A stretch of 64,000 nucleotides of DNA from Sphingomonas bisphenolicum (GTDB taxonomy: Bacteria; Pseudomonadota; Alphaproteobacteria; Sphingomonadales; Sphingomonadaceae): positions 1 through 64,000 of the forward strand of contig NZ_AP018817.1 of NCBI RefSeq assembly GCF_024349785.1. Reading direction: 5' to 3'. How positions within the stretch are numbered: the first letter of the stretch is position 1; each line of letters starts with the position of its first letter. Shown here piece by piece: positions 16,433 through 24,527 of this stretch. A program made the position numbers and the translations under genes. Under the pieces are notes generated by a model. The model did no database searches and was not told the origin of the DNA. It was given only the letters and a program-made list of their open reading frames with translations.

Positions 16433-18015
16433 TCCGCTGCCTCCTTGATGGGTGCAGGCGCACCGAAATCCTCGGGGAAATAGTCGAGCGCGCTCAGCAC
16501 CGGATAGGGGGTGAAGCCCCCCAACGCACATAGCGACCCATATTTCATCGTATCGGCCAGATCGCGCAGCAAAGCCGTCTGCCCCTCGATCGACACATCG
16601 ATCCGGGATGGAGAGCGAGAATATAGCGCCTTCCCCAACCCCCCGTCATCCCAGCGAAGGCCGGGATCTTTCTTCTCTTCACCCCCCGGCCGTTGCGCAA
16701 TGATCCGATCCATAATCTCCACCCCGCGCGTCGATCCGATCCGGCAGGGCGTGCATTTGCCGCAACTCTCCGCCGCACAGAATTCCATCGCGAAGCGCGC
16801 CATATGCGCCATGTCCACGCTATCGTCGAAAACCGTGATCCCGGCATGGCCGATCAGCCCGCCAGCCTGCGCAAAGGCTTCATAATCGAACGGCAGATGG
16901 AACATGCCGGGCGGGAAATAGGCGCCCAAAGGTCCGCCCACCTGCACCGCCCGCACCGGTCGCCCGCTCGCCGTGCCGCCACCAATCTCGTTCACCAGTT
17001 CGCCCAGCGTGATCCCGAAGCCGATCTCATACAGCCCGCCATGCTTGACATTGCCCGCCAGTTGCACCGGCATCGTGCCCCGCGACCGCCCGAACCCGAC
17101 CGCCGCATAGGCCTCCGCACCTTCGCTCAGGATGAACGGCACGGCCGCCAGCGACAGCACATTGTTGATGACGGTCGGCTGGCCGAACAGCCCCTGGAGC
17201 GCCGGCAAAGGCGGCTTGGCGCGCACCTGCCCGCGCTTGCCCTCGATCGAATCGAGCAGCGCCGTTTCCTCGCCGCAGACATAGGCGCCCGCCCCCTCGC
17301 GCACCTCCAGCGTGAAGGGCGCGACGATGTGCGCCGACGCCTCGATCGCCGCGCGCATCGTCGCGATGCAAAAGGGATATTCGGAGCGGATATAGATATA
17401 GCCATGCCGCGCGCCGACCGCGTGAGCGGCAATCGCCATCCCCTCGATCAGGCAGAAGGGATCGCCCTCCATCAGCATCCGGTCGGCGAAGGTGCCGCTG
17501 TCGCCCTCGTCGGCGTTGCTGACGATAAACTTCTCGTCAGCAGGCGCGTCCAGCACCGTCTGCCACTTGATCCCGGTCGGGAAACCCGCCCCGCCGCGCC
17601 CGCGCAGGCCCGACCCTTTGACCGTATCCACCACGGCCTGTGGTGCCTGCGCCCGCGCCTTCTCCAACCCAACCCAGCCGTCCTGCGCGGCATAGTCGGT
17701 CAGGCTCAGCGGATCGATCACACCGCACCGCGCAAAGGTGAAACGCTGCTGCCCGGCGAAGAAGGGCAGTTCCGCCACTGGCCCCAGCCGCGAAGCATGG
17801 CTGCCCTCCAGCACCGCCGCCACATCATCCGGCCCGACCGGCCCAAAACCGATCCGTCCCGCGTCCGTGTCCACCTCGACCAGTGGCTCGATGCTGAACA
17901 GCCCGCGCGACCCGGTCCGCACCACCTCGCACCCGGCCTGCGCAAAGGCGCGCGCCACATCGTCCGCGCCCAGCGCCACCGACGCCATGTCGCGGCTGAT
18001 AAACACGCGCATCAT
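16429..18015 (-). CDS. fdsB: NAD-dependent formate dehydrogenase beta subunit (diaphorase), with in-frame repeat insert
   Basis: 528-residue NuoF-like subunit that passes electrons from FdsA to NAD+. An N-terminal thioredoxin-like segment (1-90) precedes the FMN/NADH-binding core with 'GLRGRGGAGFPTGIKWQ' and 'NADEGDSGTFADRMLM'. The 4Fe-4S site 'SCGKCTPCRIGSTRG' and the C-terminal 'MKYGSLCALGG' follow. Between them, about residues 441-470 ('EEKKDPGLRWDDGGLG...') are not part of the family pattern. They are encoded by a copy of the CGTCATCCCAGC repeat in an open frame. Both flanking motifs are intact, so the protein may still work. Start: ATG 18015, overlapping the fdsG stop, with GGAGG seven bases upstream. 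Confidence 0.93.
   Translation of the reverse strand: MMRVFISRDMASVALGADDVARAFAQAGCEVVRTGSRGLFSIEPLVEVDTDAGRIGFGPVGPDDVAAVLEGSHASRLGPVAELPFFAGQQRFTFARCGVIDPLSLTDYAAQDGWVGLEKARAQAPQAVVDTVKGSGLRGRGGAGFPTGIKWQTVLDAPADEKFIVSNADEGDSGTFADRMLMEGDPFCLIEGMAIAAHAVGARHGYIYIRSEYPFCIATMRAAIEASAHIVAPFTLEVREGAGAYVCGEETALLDSIEGKRGQVRAKPPLPALQGLFGQPTVINNVLSLAAVPFILSEGAEAYAAVGFGRSRGTMPVQLAGNVKHGGLYEIGFGITLGELVNEIGGGTASGRPVRAVQVGGPLGAYFPPGMFHLPFDYEAFAQAGGLIGHAGITVFDDSVDMAHMARFAMEFCAAESCGKCTPCRIGSTRGVEIMDRIIAQRPGGEEKKDPGLRWDDGGLGKALYSRSPSRIDVSIEGQTALLRDLADTMKYGSLCALGGFTPYPVLSALDYFPEDFGAPAPIKEAAE
16600..16690. repeat. palindromic repeat fragment inside fdsB
   Basis: The plus strand reads CGTCATCCCAGCGAAGGCCG at about 16646, the same arm as intergenic members of the family. 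On the coding strand it is translated as 'DPGLRWDDGG'. The exact ends of the insert cannot be fixed without an alignment of FdsB homologues; 16600-16690 is my estimate. Confidence 0.65.
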
Positions 18016-18464
18016 GCCGCCACCTCCAGCGCGATCCGCTCCAGCGCGGCCGCATCGATCCGCGCCACCGGCCGCCCGTCGACCAGCGCATTGGGGCCGA
18101 TCGCGCACAGACCCAGGCAATAGACCGGCTCCAGCGCCACCTGCCCGTCGCCCCGCGTCTGGCCCATCGCCACGCCCAGCCGTCGCGCCGCCGCCGCCTC
18201 GATCGCCGCACCGCCGCGCGCCTGGCAGCTTTCCGCCCGGCACAGCTTCACCACGTGCCGCCCCGGCGCGACCCGCCGAAAATCATGGTAGAAGGTGACG
18301 ACCCCATGCACATCCGCGCGGCTGAGGTTCAGCGCCTTGGCGATCGCCGGCACCCACGCGTCGTCGATATGGCCGGCCTCTTCCTGCATCGCGTGCAGCA
18401 GCGGCAATAGCCGGTCGCGCGTCGCGCCATGGCGCGCAGTCCATGCGCCGATAAATTCTTCCAT
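18012..18464 (-). CDS. fdsG: NAD-dependent formate dehydrogenase gamma subunit
   Basis: 150-residue NuoE-like thioredoxin-fold [2Fe-2S] subunit. The four cluster Cys lie in 'KLCRAESCQARGG' and 'VYCLGLCAIGPNALVDG'. The N-terminal helical part ('LLPLLHAMQEEAGHIDDAWVPAIA', 'VHGVVTFYHDFRR') matches NuoE/FdsG. It links FMN-bearing FdsB to the complex. It is first gene of the fdsG-B-A-D-fdhD operon; AGGGTAG precedes ATG 18464. Confidence 0.93.
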   Translation of the reverse strand: MEEFIGAWTARHGATRDRLLPLLHAMQEEAGHIDDAWVPAIAKALNLSRADVHGVVTFYHDFRRVAPGRHVVKLCRAESCQARGGAAIEAAAARRLGVAMGQTRGDGQVALEPVYCLGLCAIGPNALVDGRPVARIDAAALERIALEVAA

Positions 18465-18561
18465 TTCTACCCTGCCTTCTGGCCCGATTTTGGGTGCGAT
18501 CCTGCGCCCCGGCCGTCAGCGGGTCAAATCGAAGTCGTCCATCTTTGATAGAAAAACCCTA

Positions 18562-19464
18562 TCAGGAAATCCGGAAGCCCGATGGCAGGCGCAGGTCGCG
18601 CGCGACCCCCAGCACCGCCTGCGCCAGCGGCCCCATCGGTGCGCTGTCGGATACGATCACGCCGACCCGGCTGCCCTCGTCCGTTTCCGGCATGGCATGG
18701 GTCCGCGCCCAGTTCAGCCCGTCGAGCAAGGCCGCATGGCTGTCGGGAATGATCGAACAGAGCCGCCCCTGCTGCACCAGCCCCAGCAGCGCGACATAGC
18801 TGTCCGCCGTCACCAGCGGCCGCAGCGCCAGCCCCCGCTCGGCCAGCCGCGCGTCGAGAATCCGCCGGTTCTGCATCCCCTGATGCAGCAGGCAGAGCGG
18901 CAGGCCCGCCAGCGTCGCCCAGTCGAGCGGATCGGGCACCGCCACGCCGCCCACCGCGCTCACCAGCATCGTCCGCTCGACATAGAGCGGCACCGACAGC
19001 GTATGGGCGGGCGGCTCGAAATCCAGATAGGTCAGCCCCGCATCCAGCTCGAACGCCGCCAGTTCCCGCTCGATCTGGCGCGACGTCAACGCCCGGATCG
19101 ACACGTTGAGGCCGGGATGCCGCGCCTGCATCGCCGCGACCAGGCAGCCGATGGCGGGCATCGCCGCGGGTATCGCGCCCAGCCTGAGTTCCCCTTTCAG
19201 CGGCCCGCGCGCCGTCTCCGCCGCCTGCCCCAGCGCTTCGGCCGCCGCGACCAGTTGTCGCGCCCAGGGCAAGATCGCATCCCCCTCCGCCGTCAGCCCG
19301 CCATATTTGCGGTCGCGCCGGATCAGCCGCTTGCCCAGTTGCGCCTCCAGCGTGGCGATCCCCGCCGACAGGGTCGGCTGGGACACATTGCAATGCGCCG
19401 CGGCGCGGGCAAAATGGCCTTCGCGCTCCAGCGCCAGAAAATATTCGACAAGGCGGGTCTGCAT
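18562..19464 (-). CDS. LysR family transcriptional regulator
   Basis: 300-residue LysR-type regulator. The N-terminal winged helix-turn-helix covers residues 1-62 ('HFARAAAHCNVSQPTLSAGIATLEAQLG') and the periplasmic-binding-protein-like effector domain the rest ('GELRLGAIPAAMPAIGCLVAAM'). It lies directly upstream of fdsG on the same strand, with about 97 bases between, and divergent from mobA. By position it is a likely regulator of the formate dehydrogenase operon and/or mobA. The effector is unknown; formate or molybdate would be logical guesses only. Confidence 0.9.
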   Translation of the reverse strand: MQTRLVEYFLALEREGHFARAAAHCNVSQPTLSAGIATLEAQLGKRLIRRDRKYGGLTAEGDAILPWARQLVAAAEALGQAAETARGPLKGELRLGAIPAAMPAIGCLVAAMQARHPGLNVSIRALTSRQIERELAAFELDAGLTYLDFEPPAHTLSVPLYVERTMLVSAVGGVAVPDPLDWATLAGLPLCLLHQGMQNRRILDARLAERGLALRPLVTADSYVALLGLVQQGRLCSIIPDSHAALLDGLNWARTHAMPETDEGSRVGVIVSDSAPMGPLAQAVLGVARDLRLPSGFRIS

Positions 19465-19504
19465 TGATTCTGCTATAGGCTTTATAGAGGGGAGCTATCA
19501 AGCG

Positions 19505-20047
19505 ATGCACGAAGGACGGATTTTGGGCGCCATATTGGCCGGCGGCCGCTCCAGCCGCTTCGGCAGCGACAAGGCGCTGGCCCGCATGGCCGACGGCCGC
19601 ACCCTGATCGATCATGCGATGGCCGGCCTTGCCCCCCATGTCGCGACGGTCGTCATTTGCGGCCGGGAAGGTGGCCTGCCGGATCGCCCCGCGCCCGACA
19701 TGGGGCCGCTCGGCGGATTGAACGCGGCGCTCCATCACGCGCTGGACCATGGCTTCGCCGGGGTGCTGACCACCGGCTGCGACATGCCCTTCTACCCCGC
19801 CGCCCTGCCCGCCGCCCTGATCGGCGAGGGCGCCGCCATCCTGAAAGGACAGCAGCTGCTCGGCTGGTGGCCTGCGACGCTGTCGCCGCAACTCGACGTC
19901 CATCTGGCGGCGGATAACAACCGCTCCATCCACGGCTGGCTCGCCCGCATCGGCGCGCGCATTGTGGCGATGCCCGGCCTCGTCCTCCCGAACGTCAACC
20001 GGCCGGAGGATCTGGCGAACCTCTCCCGCGACGGCGGTCCGCGCTGA
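19505..20047 (+). CDS. mobA: molybdenum cofactor guanylyltransferase
   Basis: 180-residue MobA, which attaches GMP to molybdopterin to make the MGD cofactor needed by formate dehydrogenase. The N-terminal nucleotide-binding signature is 'GAILAGGRSSRFGSDKAL'; 'DMGPLGGLNAAL' and 'TTGCDMPFYP' are also typical. The start at 19505 has GAGGGGAGC upstream. The longer ORF beginning 19106 is a shadow over the LysR gene. It is divergent from the LysR gene with 40 bases between starts, so one intergenic site could control both. Confidence 0.92.
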   Translation: MHEGRILGAILAGGRSSRFGSDKALARMADGRTLIDHAMAGLAPHVATVVICGREGGLPDRPAPDMGPLGGLNAALHHALDHGFAGVLTTGCDMPFYPAALPAALIGEGAAILKGQQLLGWWPATLSPQLDVHLAADNNRSIHGWLARIGARIVAMPGLVLPNVNRPEDLANLSRDGGPR

Positions 20048-20178
20048 CCAGCGTCTAAGCCTGTTCCACCCCCTGTCCGGCAAGGACATTTGCTGCTAAG
20101 GGTCGAGCTTCACATCTGCGATGCGCGAAAAGCTTGCGACTTTCCGCCATGATCGCCTCACCGACGAGGACCGCCGCC

Positions 20179-20277
20179 ATGAACATCGCCCTGACCGCAC
20201 AGCCCACCCGCTCTGCCTTCAGGAAAGCCGTTCATGCCTGCCATCACTCTTTCGAATCTCTGCTGGTCCACGCCTGA
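20179..20277 (+). CDS. possible 32-residue leader ORF overlapping the ABC-F gene
   Basis: A short ORF with GAGGA eight bases before ATG 20179 ends at TGA 20275-20277, beyond the ABC-F start at 20234 in another frame. Its translation (starting MNIALTAQPTRSAFRKAV) has no known family. Small ORFs upstream of ABC-F genes are often attenuators that sense stalled ribosomes, so it is recorded here. No terminator/antiterminator pair was identified, and it may be chance. Confidence 0.3.
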   Translation: MNIALTAQPTRSAFRKAVHACHHSFESLLVHA

Positions 20278-21817
20278 CGGAACGCCCGTCCTTTCCGGCC
20301 TGGACTTCCGCTTCATCCCCGAACGCATCGGCCTGATCGGCCGCAACGGCGTCGGCAAATCGACGTTGCTCGCACTCATCGCAGGCGATCGGACTCCTGC
20401 GACGGGGCAGATCAGCGTCACCGGCGCTGTCGCGACCCTGCGCCAGGCGCGCGACGCCGACCCCGGCCGGACCATCGCCGATCTGTTTGGCGTCAGCGCA
20501 TCCCTGGCGCTGCTCGATCGGGCGGACGCGGGCGCGGCGACGATGGACGACCTCGACCAGTGCGACTGGACCCTGCCGGGCCGCCTTGCCGACGCCCTGG
20601 CGGAGGTGGGGCTTGAGGCCGATCCCGCCACATCACTGGCGCACCTGTCCGGTGGCCAGCACACCCGCGCCGCGCTCGCCGCCGCTCTTTTCGCCCGGCC
20701 CGACTGGCTCATTCTGGACGAGCCGACCAACCATCTCGACGCCGACGGTCGCGACGCGCTCATCACTCTGCTCGGCCGCTGGCGCGGCGGAGCGATCGTC
20801 GTCAGCCACGACCGCGCGCTGCTGGAGACGATGGATGCGATCGCCGAACTGACCAGCCTCGGCATCACGCACCATGGCGGCAACTGGTCGGCCTGGCGCG
20901 CGCGCAAGGATATCGAGCTGGCCGCCGCCCATCATGCACTCGACCAGGCGCAGCGGCAGGCGTCCGACCTCGCCCGCAGGACGCAGCTCGCGACCGAGCG
21001 TCAGCAGCGCCGCGACGGCGCGGGCGCGCGGCAGGCGGCGAAGGGCGGTATGCCACGCATCCTGCTGGGCAAGCGCAAGCAGCAGGCCGAACAATCGAGC
21101 GGAGACGCGGCCCGCCGCGCCGATCAGCAGCGCGCGGAAGCGCAGGTGGCGATGACCGAAGCGCGCGCCCGAATCGAAATACTCGATCCGCTGCGTGTCT
21201 CCCTGCCTTCCGCCAATGTCCCGACCGGCCGTATGCTGCTGACGCTGGAGGCGGTCACGGCCGGCCATAATCCCGTCAACCCACCGCTATGCGATCTCAG
21301 CCTGACCATCGCCGGACCGGAGCGAATCGCCATTACAGGCCCCAATGGCGTCGGCAAATCGACCCTGCTGCACCTGATCGCGGGCCACCTCGCGCCACTG
21401 TCGGGCCGCATCCATCGCTCCGCCGACTACGCCCTGCTCGATCAGGACGCCAGCCTGCTCGATGCCGATGCCAGCATTGCCGACAATTTCGCACGCCTGC
21501 ATCCCGGCGCCTCCCGCAACGCCGTCCATGCCGCGCTCGCCCGCTTCCGCTTCCGCGCCGACCTGGCGCTGCAACGGGTGGAAAGCCTGAGCGGCGGACA
21601 GAGGCTGCGCGCCGCGCTCGCCTGCGTACTGGGCGGAGAGACGTTGCCCCCGCTGCTGCTGCTGGACGAGCCGACCAACCATCTCGACCTCGATTCGATC
21701 GCCGCGATCGAACAGGGCCTCGCCGCCTATGATGGCGCGCTGCTCGTCGTCAGCCACGACCCCGCCTTCCTCGACGCGATCGGCATCACGCGGCGGATCG
21801 CCCTGCCGCTGCGCTGA
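20234..21817 (+). CDS. ABC-F family ATP-binding protein
   Basis: 527-residue protein with two ABC ATPase domains and no membrane segment, the layout of ABC-F translation factors. Domain 1 has 'GRNGVGKST', 'LSGGQHTRAALAAALFA' and 'LILDEPTNHLD'. Domain 2 has 'GPNGVGKST', 'LSGGQRLRAALACVLGG' and 'LLLDEPTNHLDLDS'. The charged linker between them (about residues 225-330) would enter the ribosomal E site. Some ABC-F proteins protect ribosomes from antibiotics while others tune translation; the subclass cannot be assigned from motifs alone. AGGAAAG precedes the ATG. Its stop lies three bases from that of the convergent efflux gene. Confidence 0.9.
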   Translation: MPAITLSNLCWSTPDGTPVLSGLDFRFIPERIGLIGRNGVGKSTLLALIAGDRTPATGQISVTGAVATLRQARDADPGRTIADLFGVSASLALLDRADAGAATMDDLDQCDWTLPGRLADALAEVGLEADPATSLAHLSGGQHTRAALAAALFARPDWLILDEPTNHLDADGRDALITLLGRWRGGAIVVSHDRALLETMDAIAELTSLGITHHGGNWSAWRARKDIELAAAHHALDQAQRQASDLARRTQLATERQQRRDGAGARQAAKGGMPRILLGKRKQQAEQSSGDAARRADQQRAEAQVAMTEARARIEILDPLRVSLPSANVPTGRMLLTLEAVTAGHNPVNPPLCDLSLTIAGPERIAITGPNGVGKSTLLHLIAGHLAPLSGRIHRSADYALLDQDASLLDADASIADNFARLHPGASRNAVHAALARFRFRADLALQRVESLSGGQRLRAALACVLGGETLPPLLLLDEPTNHLDLDSIAAIEQGLAAYDGALLVVSHDPAFLDAIGITRRIALPLR

Positions 21818-21820
21818 GAC

Positions 21821-23350
21821 TCAATGGGCGGCGGAGGTGTCCACAGGCCCGGTCGGGCGCGGCGCGAGCCAGACGATGATCGCGGCGCCGAACAGAATCA
21901 GCGCTGAGATGAAGAAGATATGGTCGACCGCCGTCACGATCGCCTCCTGCTCCACGATATTGGAGATGGTCTGGCGGATCTGCTCGGTGGAAAAGCCAAG
22001 GCCGCCCAACTGCGCCTGCGCATCGGCCGGTTGCAATACGCTTGCCAGCTCGTTGCGCGACACGCGCTGCGAATCGCTCCAGCCGGTCAGCACCAGCGAG
22101 GTCGCGATCGCGATCGCCATGGTGCGGACGAAATTCTGGAGACCCGCCGCCGACGCCGTTTCGCTCGGCAGCACGGATCCCAGCGTCAGCGTGGTCAGCG
22201 GAATCATGAAGAAGGGCATCGCGAAGCCCTGGATGAATTGCGGCGCCGCCATCGTCCAGAAATCAATGCCGCTGGTCCAGTGCGCGCGCCACAATGTCAT
22301 CAGCCCCAGCCAGAAGACCGCGCCTGAAATCATCAGCCGCGGATCGACCTTCCCCACGAAACGCGCGGCGACAGGGGCGGTCATCAGCGCCGCCATGGCG
22401 GTGAAGGCGGTCAGGATGCCAGCCCAAGTGGCGGTATAGCCCTGCGTCATCTGCAACCATTGGGGGATGATGACGATGCCCGAAAAATAGGCGCCAAAGC
22501 ACAGCGCCAGCGAAAACACGCCGGAGGTGAAGCCGATATGGCGGAACACCCGCAGATCGACGACCGGATGCTCTTCGGTCAGTTCCCAGATGATGAAGGC
22601 GAAGAAACCGATCACCGCCAGCACGCCCAGGATGACGATCATCGGATCGGCGAACCAGTCATGATCGCGACCGATGTCCAGCATGACCTGCAGGCAACCG
22701 ATCCAGAAGACCAGCAGGAACAGGCCCATCTTGTCGATCGGCACCTTGGCCGTGTCGGTCTCCACCGGCCGCAGCAGCGCCTGCGCGGCAAAGACGCACA
22801 TCACCGCGATCGGCAGGTTGATGAAGAAGATCCAGTGCCAGCTCCAATTGTCGCTGATATAACCGCCGATGATCGGACCCATCGCCGGGCCGAGCAGCGT
22901 CGTCATCGCCCACAGGCCCATGGCGCGGGGTCGCGCCTCCGGCGGGAAGATGCGCATCAGCAGCGTCTGCGACATCGGCATGATCGGCCCGCCGCAAATG
23001 CCCTGGCCGATGCGGCAGGCGACGATCATGCCCAGGGTCATCGACATGCCGCACAGCAGCGAGAAGATGCCGAACCCGACCATCGCGAAGGTGAACATCT
23101 TCACCACGCCGAAACGCTGCGCCAGCCAGCCGGTCAGCGGCACGCAAATGGCCTCCGCCACCGCATAGGATGTGATGATCCACGTCCCCTGGTCGGGCGA
23201 TATGCCAAGATTGCCCGCAATGTGCGGCACCGAGACATTGGCGATGGTCAGGTCCAGCACAACCATGAAATTGCTCATGGCCAGCACCAGTCCCGCCAGG
23301 GTCCGGGTGCGCGGCGAGAGCCGCGAGAAGATATCGTCGTCGCTGCTCAT
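21821..23350 (-). CDS. emrB: DHA2 family MFS efflux permease (EmrB-like)
   Basis: 509-residue major facilitator of the 14-helix DHA2 family. Signatures are 'LDLTIANVSVPHIAGNLG' in helix 1, 'WIITSYAVAEAICVPLTGWLA' and the MFS motif region 'QGICGGPIMPMSQ'. With EmrA and the outer-membrane NodT protein it forms a proton-driven pump spanning both membranes. The start at 23350 (MSSDDDIFSR) is used; the longer frame is shadow. It is last in the operon nodT-emrA-emrB. Confidence 0.94.
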   Translation of the reverse strand: MSSDDDIFSRLSPRTRTLAGLVLAMSNFMVVLDLTIANVSVPHIAGNLGISPDQGTWIITSYAVAEAICVPLTGWLAQRFGVVKMFTFAMVGFGIFSLLCGMSMTLGMIVACRIGQGICGGPIMPMSQTLLMRIFPPEARPRAMGLWAMTTLLGPAMGPIIGGYISDNWSWHWIFFINLPIAVMCVFAAQALLRPVETDTAKVPIDKMGLFLLVFWIGCLQVMLDIGRDHDWFADPMIVILGVLAVIGFFAFIIWELTEEHPVVDLRVFRHIGFTSGVFSLALCFGAYFSGIVIIPQWLQMTQGYTATWAGILTAFTAMAALMTAPVAARFVGKVDPRLMISGAVFWLGLMTLWRAHWTSGIDFWTMAAPQFIQGFAMPFFMIPLTTLTLGSVLPSETASAAGLQNFVRTMAIAIATSLVLTGWSDSQRVSRNELASVLQPADAQAQLGGLGFSTEQIRQTISNIVEQEAIVTAVDHIFFISALILFGAAIIVWLAPRPTGPVDTSAAH

Positions 23351-23375
23351 CGCCCGAACCTTCCTCAATCTCGCC

Positions 23376-24527
23376 CTACTTGTCGGACAGGTCGATCTCG
23401 ACATCCATGGACAGGCCGACGCGCAGCGGATGCGCGGCCAGTTCCTTGGGGTCGAGCGCGATCCGCAGCGGCAGGCGCTGCACCACCTTGATCCAGTTGC
23501 CGGTCGCATTCTGCGCCGGGATCAGCGACATGGACGATCCGGTGCCGCCGGAAAAGCCGACGACCTTGCCATGATAGACGACGTCGCTGCCATAGAGGTC
23601 GGACGTCACCTTGGCGGGCATGCCGACGGTCACGCCGCGCAGTTGCCGCTCCTTGAAATTGGCGTCGACATAGACCTGGGCGAGCGGGACGATGCTCATG
23701 ATCGGGCTACCCTGCGCCACGCGCTGGCCCACCTGCACCTGCCGCTTGGTGACGACGCCGTCGATCGGCGCGCGGATGACCGCGCGGTCGAGGTTCAGCT
23801 TCGCCGAATCGAGCTTGGCCTGCGCCGCCATCACCGCCGGGTCGGTATCGACCGTCGATCCGCGCACCAGCGCATCATTGGCCGCCAGTTGCCCGCTGGC
23901 CGCGCTGCGGGTCGCCTGCGCGGTCTGGACGCCGGCGCGGGCCAGGTCCAGCGCCGCCCGCGCGGAGGCATAGGCCTTGCGCGCGCCGGTCACTTCATCG
24001 CCCGACACCGCGCCATCGCCCACCAGCGCCTCGCGCCGTTGCAGGTCGATCCGCGCCTTGTCGAAGTCGGCCTGGGCGGTCGCCATCTGCGCGCGCGCCT
24101 GCACGATATCCGCGCCGCGCGCATCCACCTGCGCCGCCAGCGACGTGCTGGTCGCCGCGGTCTGGCGGAAACGACGCTTGGCTTCGGCCAGGTCGGCTTC
24201 GGCCTGCGCCACCGCGATCTTCGCGTCGGTCGGATCCAGCTTCACCAATATATCGCCGCGCTTGACCTGTTGGGTGTCGCTGACCAGCACCTCAGTCGCC
24301 TGCGCCGACATCAGCGGCGTCACCTGCGCCATTTCGGCATTCACATAGGCATTGTCGGTGGCGACATGGGTGCGGCCGACCAGCAGATACCAGACACCCC
24401 ACAACAGCCCGCCGACGATGACGACCAGGCCAAGCCGGATCAGCCATGTCTTGCGCGCCGACTGGCGGCCTTCCTGCTGCATATCGTCGCTGTCGGGCGC
24501 TGTGGTTTGCGGATTGGCGTCAGCCAT
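23376..24527 (-). CDS. emrA: HlyD family efflux periplasmic adaptor (EmrA-like)
   Basis: 383-residue membrane fusion protein. A cytoplasmic tail of about 28 residues is followed by one membrane segment (~30-52), the lipoyl-like half 'YVNAEMAQVTPLMSAQ', a long coiled-coil hairpin (~100-220) and the returning 'VIRAPIDGVVTKRQVQVGQ' motif. It bridges EmrB and the outer-membrane factor. ATG 24527 overlaps the end of the outer-membrane gene by eight bases. Confidence 0.93.
   Translation of the reverse strand: MADANPQTTAPDSDDMQQEGRQSARKTWLIRLGLVVIVGGLLWGVWYLLVGRTHVATDNAYVNAEMAQVTPLMSAQATEVLVSDTQQVKRGDILVKLDPTDAKIAVAQAEADLAEAKRRFRQTAATSTSLAAQVDARGADIVQARAQMATAQADFDKARIDLQRREALVGDGAVSGDEVTGARKAYASARAALDLARAGVQTAQATRSAASGQLAANDALVRGSTVDTDPAVMAAQAKLDSAKLNLDRAVIRAPIDGVVTKRQVQVGQRVAQGSPIMSIVPLAQVYVDANFKERQLRGVTVGMPAKVTSDLYGSDVVYHGKVVGFSGGTGSSMSLIPAQNATGNWIKVVQRLPLRIALDPKELAAHPLRVGLSMDVEIDLSDK

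Noticed and set aside
20121..20336. 71-codon plus-strand ORF before the ABC-F gene
   Set aside because: No good ribosome site and mostly overlaps the ABC-F gene in another frame; the 32-codon ORF at 20179 is better supported.
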